This document shows positions 63,621-64,000 of a DNA stretch of 64,000 nucleotides, in pieces. The stretch comes from Ferruginibacter sp. GTDB taxonomy: Bacteria > Bacteroidota > Bacteroidia > Chitinophagales > Chitinophagaceae. The position numbers and the translations under genes are program-made. The stretch lies in assembly GCA_028288705.1 (NCBI GenBank), contig JAQBNH010000019.1:124001-188000 (forward strand). The letters run 5' to 3'. The notes under the pieces were generated by a model. It saw only the letters and a list, made by a program, of their open reading frames with translations, had not been told where the DNA came from and ran no database searches. The number at the start of each line of letters is the position of its first letter. The stretch's first letter is position 1.

Positions 63621-64000
63621 ATGAAAAACGTCCTGATGATTGTTGTTCTTCTGCTATCCGGAAGAATTGTTTCAGCCCAGTGTAACACTGCAGCGCCTGT
63701 TACTTATTACCTCACTCAAACCGGCCCCAACGAGATCTACCGTCCTAATGGTACTGCGTGGAAAGGCGGTGATACCGTAAAAATTACCGGTACTTCTTAC
63801 AGTGTAATTGAATTTTACAACGTGGGCGGTGATGCCTGCCGCGACTTAGTGATTATGCCACAGTCAACCGTGAGCACTCCGATCTTCCGTATTAAAGGCA
63901 AAAGCCATAACATCAAGATCTGGGGCGGTAAACAACAATACGGCATCAAGATCAACGGCTCTCTTGCCATTACAAAAAGCACAAATATCTGGGCAGATAA
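63621..64000 (+). CDS. Secreted protein, N-terminal part, unknown function
   Basis: The frame opens at ATG 63621 and is still open at the right edge; 126 residues are visible. It starts with a Sec signal (MKNVLMIVVLLLSGRIVSAQ) and continues with repeated short beta-strand patterns, TVKITGTSYSVIEFYNVGG, IFRIKGKSHNIKIWGGKQ and GIKINGSLAITKSTNIWA. The alternating hydrophobic pattern with conserved asparagine and glycine turns resembles a right-handed parallel beta-helix. The gene is probably much longer, as many such Bacteroidota surface proteins are, but the end is outside the window. No function is assigned. Confidence 0.7.
   Translation, partial: MKNVLMIVVLLLSGRIVSAQCNTAAPVTYYLTQTGPNEIYRPNGTAWKGGDTVKITGTSYSVIEFYNVGGDACRDLVIMPQSTVSTPIFRIKGKSHNIKIWGGKQQYGIKINGSLAITKSTNIWAD

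Overview
The window looks like ordinary chromosome from a Bacteroidota bacterium, most likely of the Chitinophagaceae or a near relative. The evidence is the type III glutamine synthetase, the many secreted proteins with short Sec signals, the TonB-like and CarboxypepD_reg-like proteins, a CPxx-free gene style with weak ribosome binding sites, and repeated matches to the Bacteroidota -7 promoter element TAnnTTTG just upstream of genes. Base composition and codon use look uniform by eye. I see no rRNA, tRNA, CRISPR array, insertion sequence or prophage. The only mobile-type cargo is a Xre-RES toxin-antitoxin pair and an isolated ORF6N-domain gene.

Layout. 1-4.5 kb: a leftward chain of Xre antitoxin, RES toxin, folK, deoxynucleoside kinase, MFS exporter and a metallo-beta-lactamase-fold hydrolase. 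4.6-9.6 kb: an ABC-2 permease, an SRPBCC protein, anmK, queG, a small channel-like membrane protein and a beta-barrel-like protein. 9.8-20.3 kb: clpB, an unusual DsbA-fold protein, an SDR-DUF2867 protein, a YdeI-type protein, a transglutaminase-fold protein lacking its cysteine, an LTxxQ periplasmic protein, glutamine synthetase III and a large unknown membrane protein. 20.4-27.6 kb: purL, pyrG, a SpoU methylase, a UbiA prenyltransferase, a 16-residue-repeat coiled protein and purE. 27.7-34.4 kb: a complete RND efflux set (adaptor, pump, TolC) lying between purK and purE. 34.5-42.3 kb: hppD, ORF6N, a DpaA/YafK-like peptidase, aspartate kinase divergent from fbp, and an fbp-ABC ATPase-FKBP-DinB-Nudix chain. 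42.3-55 kb: folC, a TonB-like protein, a YggS protein, acyl-CoA dehydrogenase, a CDF transporter, a TPMT-like methylase, a VIT1 transporter, ornithine aminotransferase, ispE, a CarboxypepD-like protein, a bifunctional nuclease and etfAB. 55-64 kb: tilS, rhomboid, a lipoprotein, rlmH, an AsmA-like protein, an M28 peptidase, a DUF3887-like protein and the start of a secreted protein that runs off the window.

Most genes are housekeeping: purine and CTP synthesis (purL, purE, purK, pyrG), folate (folK, folC), tRNA and rRNA modification (queG, tilS, rlmH, trmH-like), fatty acid or amino acid oxidation (acyl-CoA dehydrogenase with EtfAB) and envelope maintenance. The points that most deserve a second look are the toxin-antitoxin pair translationally coupled to folK with a paired operator, a two-helix channel-like protein without a potassium filter, a cytoplasmic thioredoxin-fold protein with SxxC instead of CxxC, a transglutaminase fold with proline in place of the catalytic cysteine, the 16-residue-repeat protein, and the efflux operon nested between purK and purE. 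I do not see a clearly new multi-gene defence or biosynthetic system.
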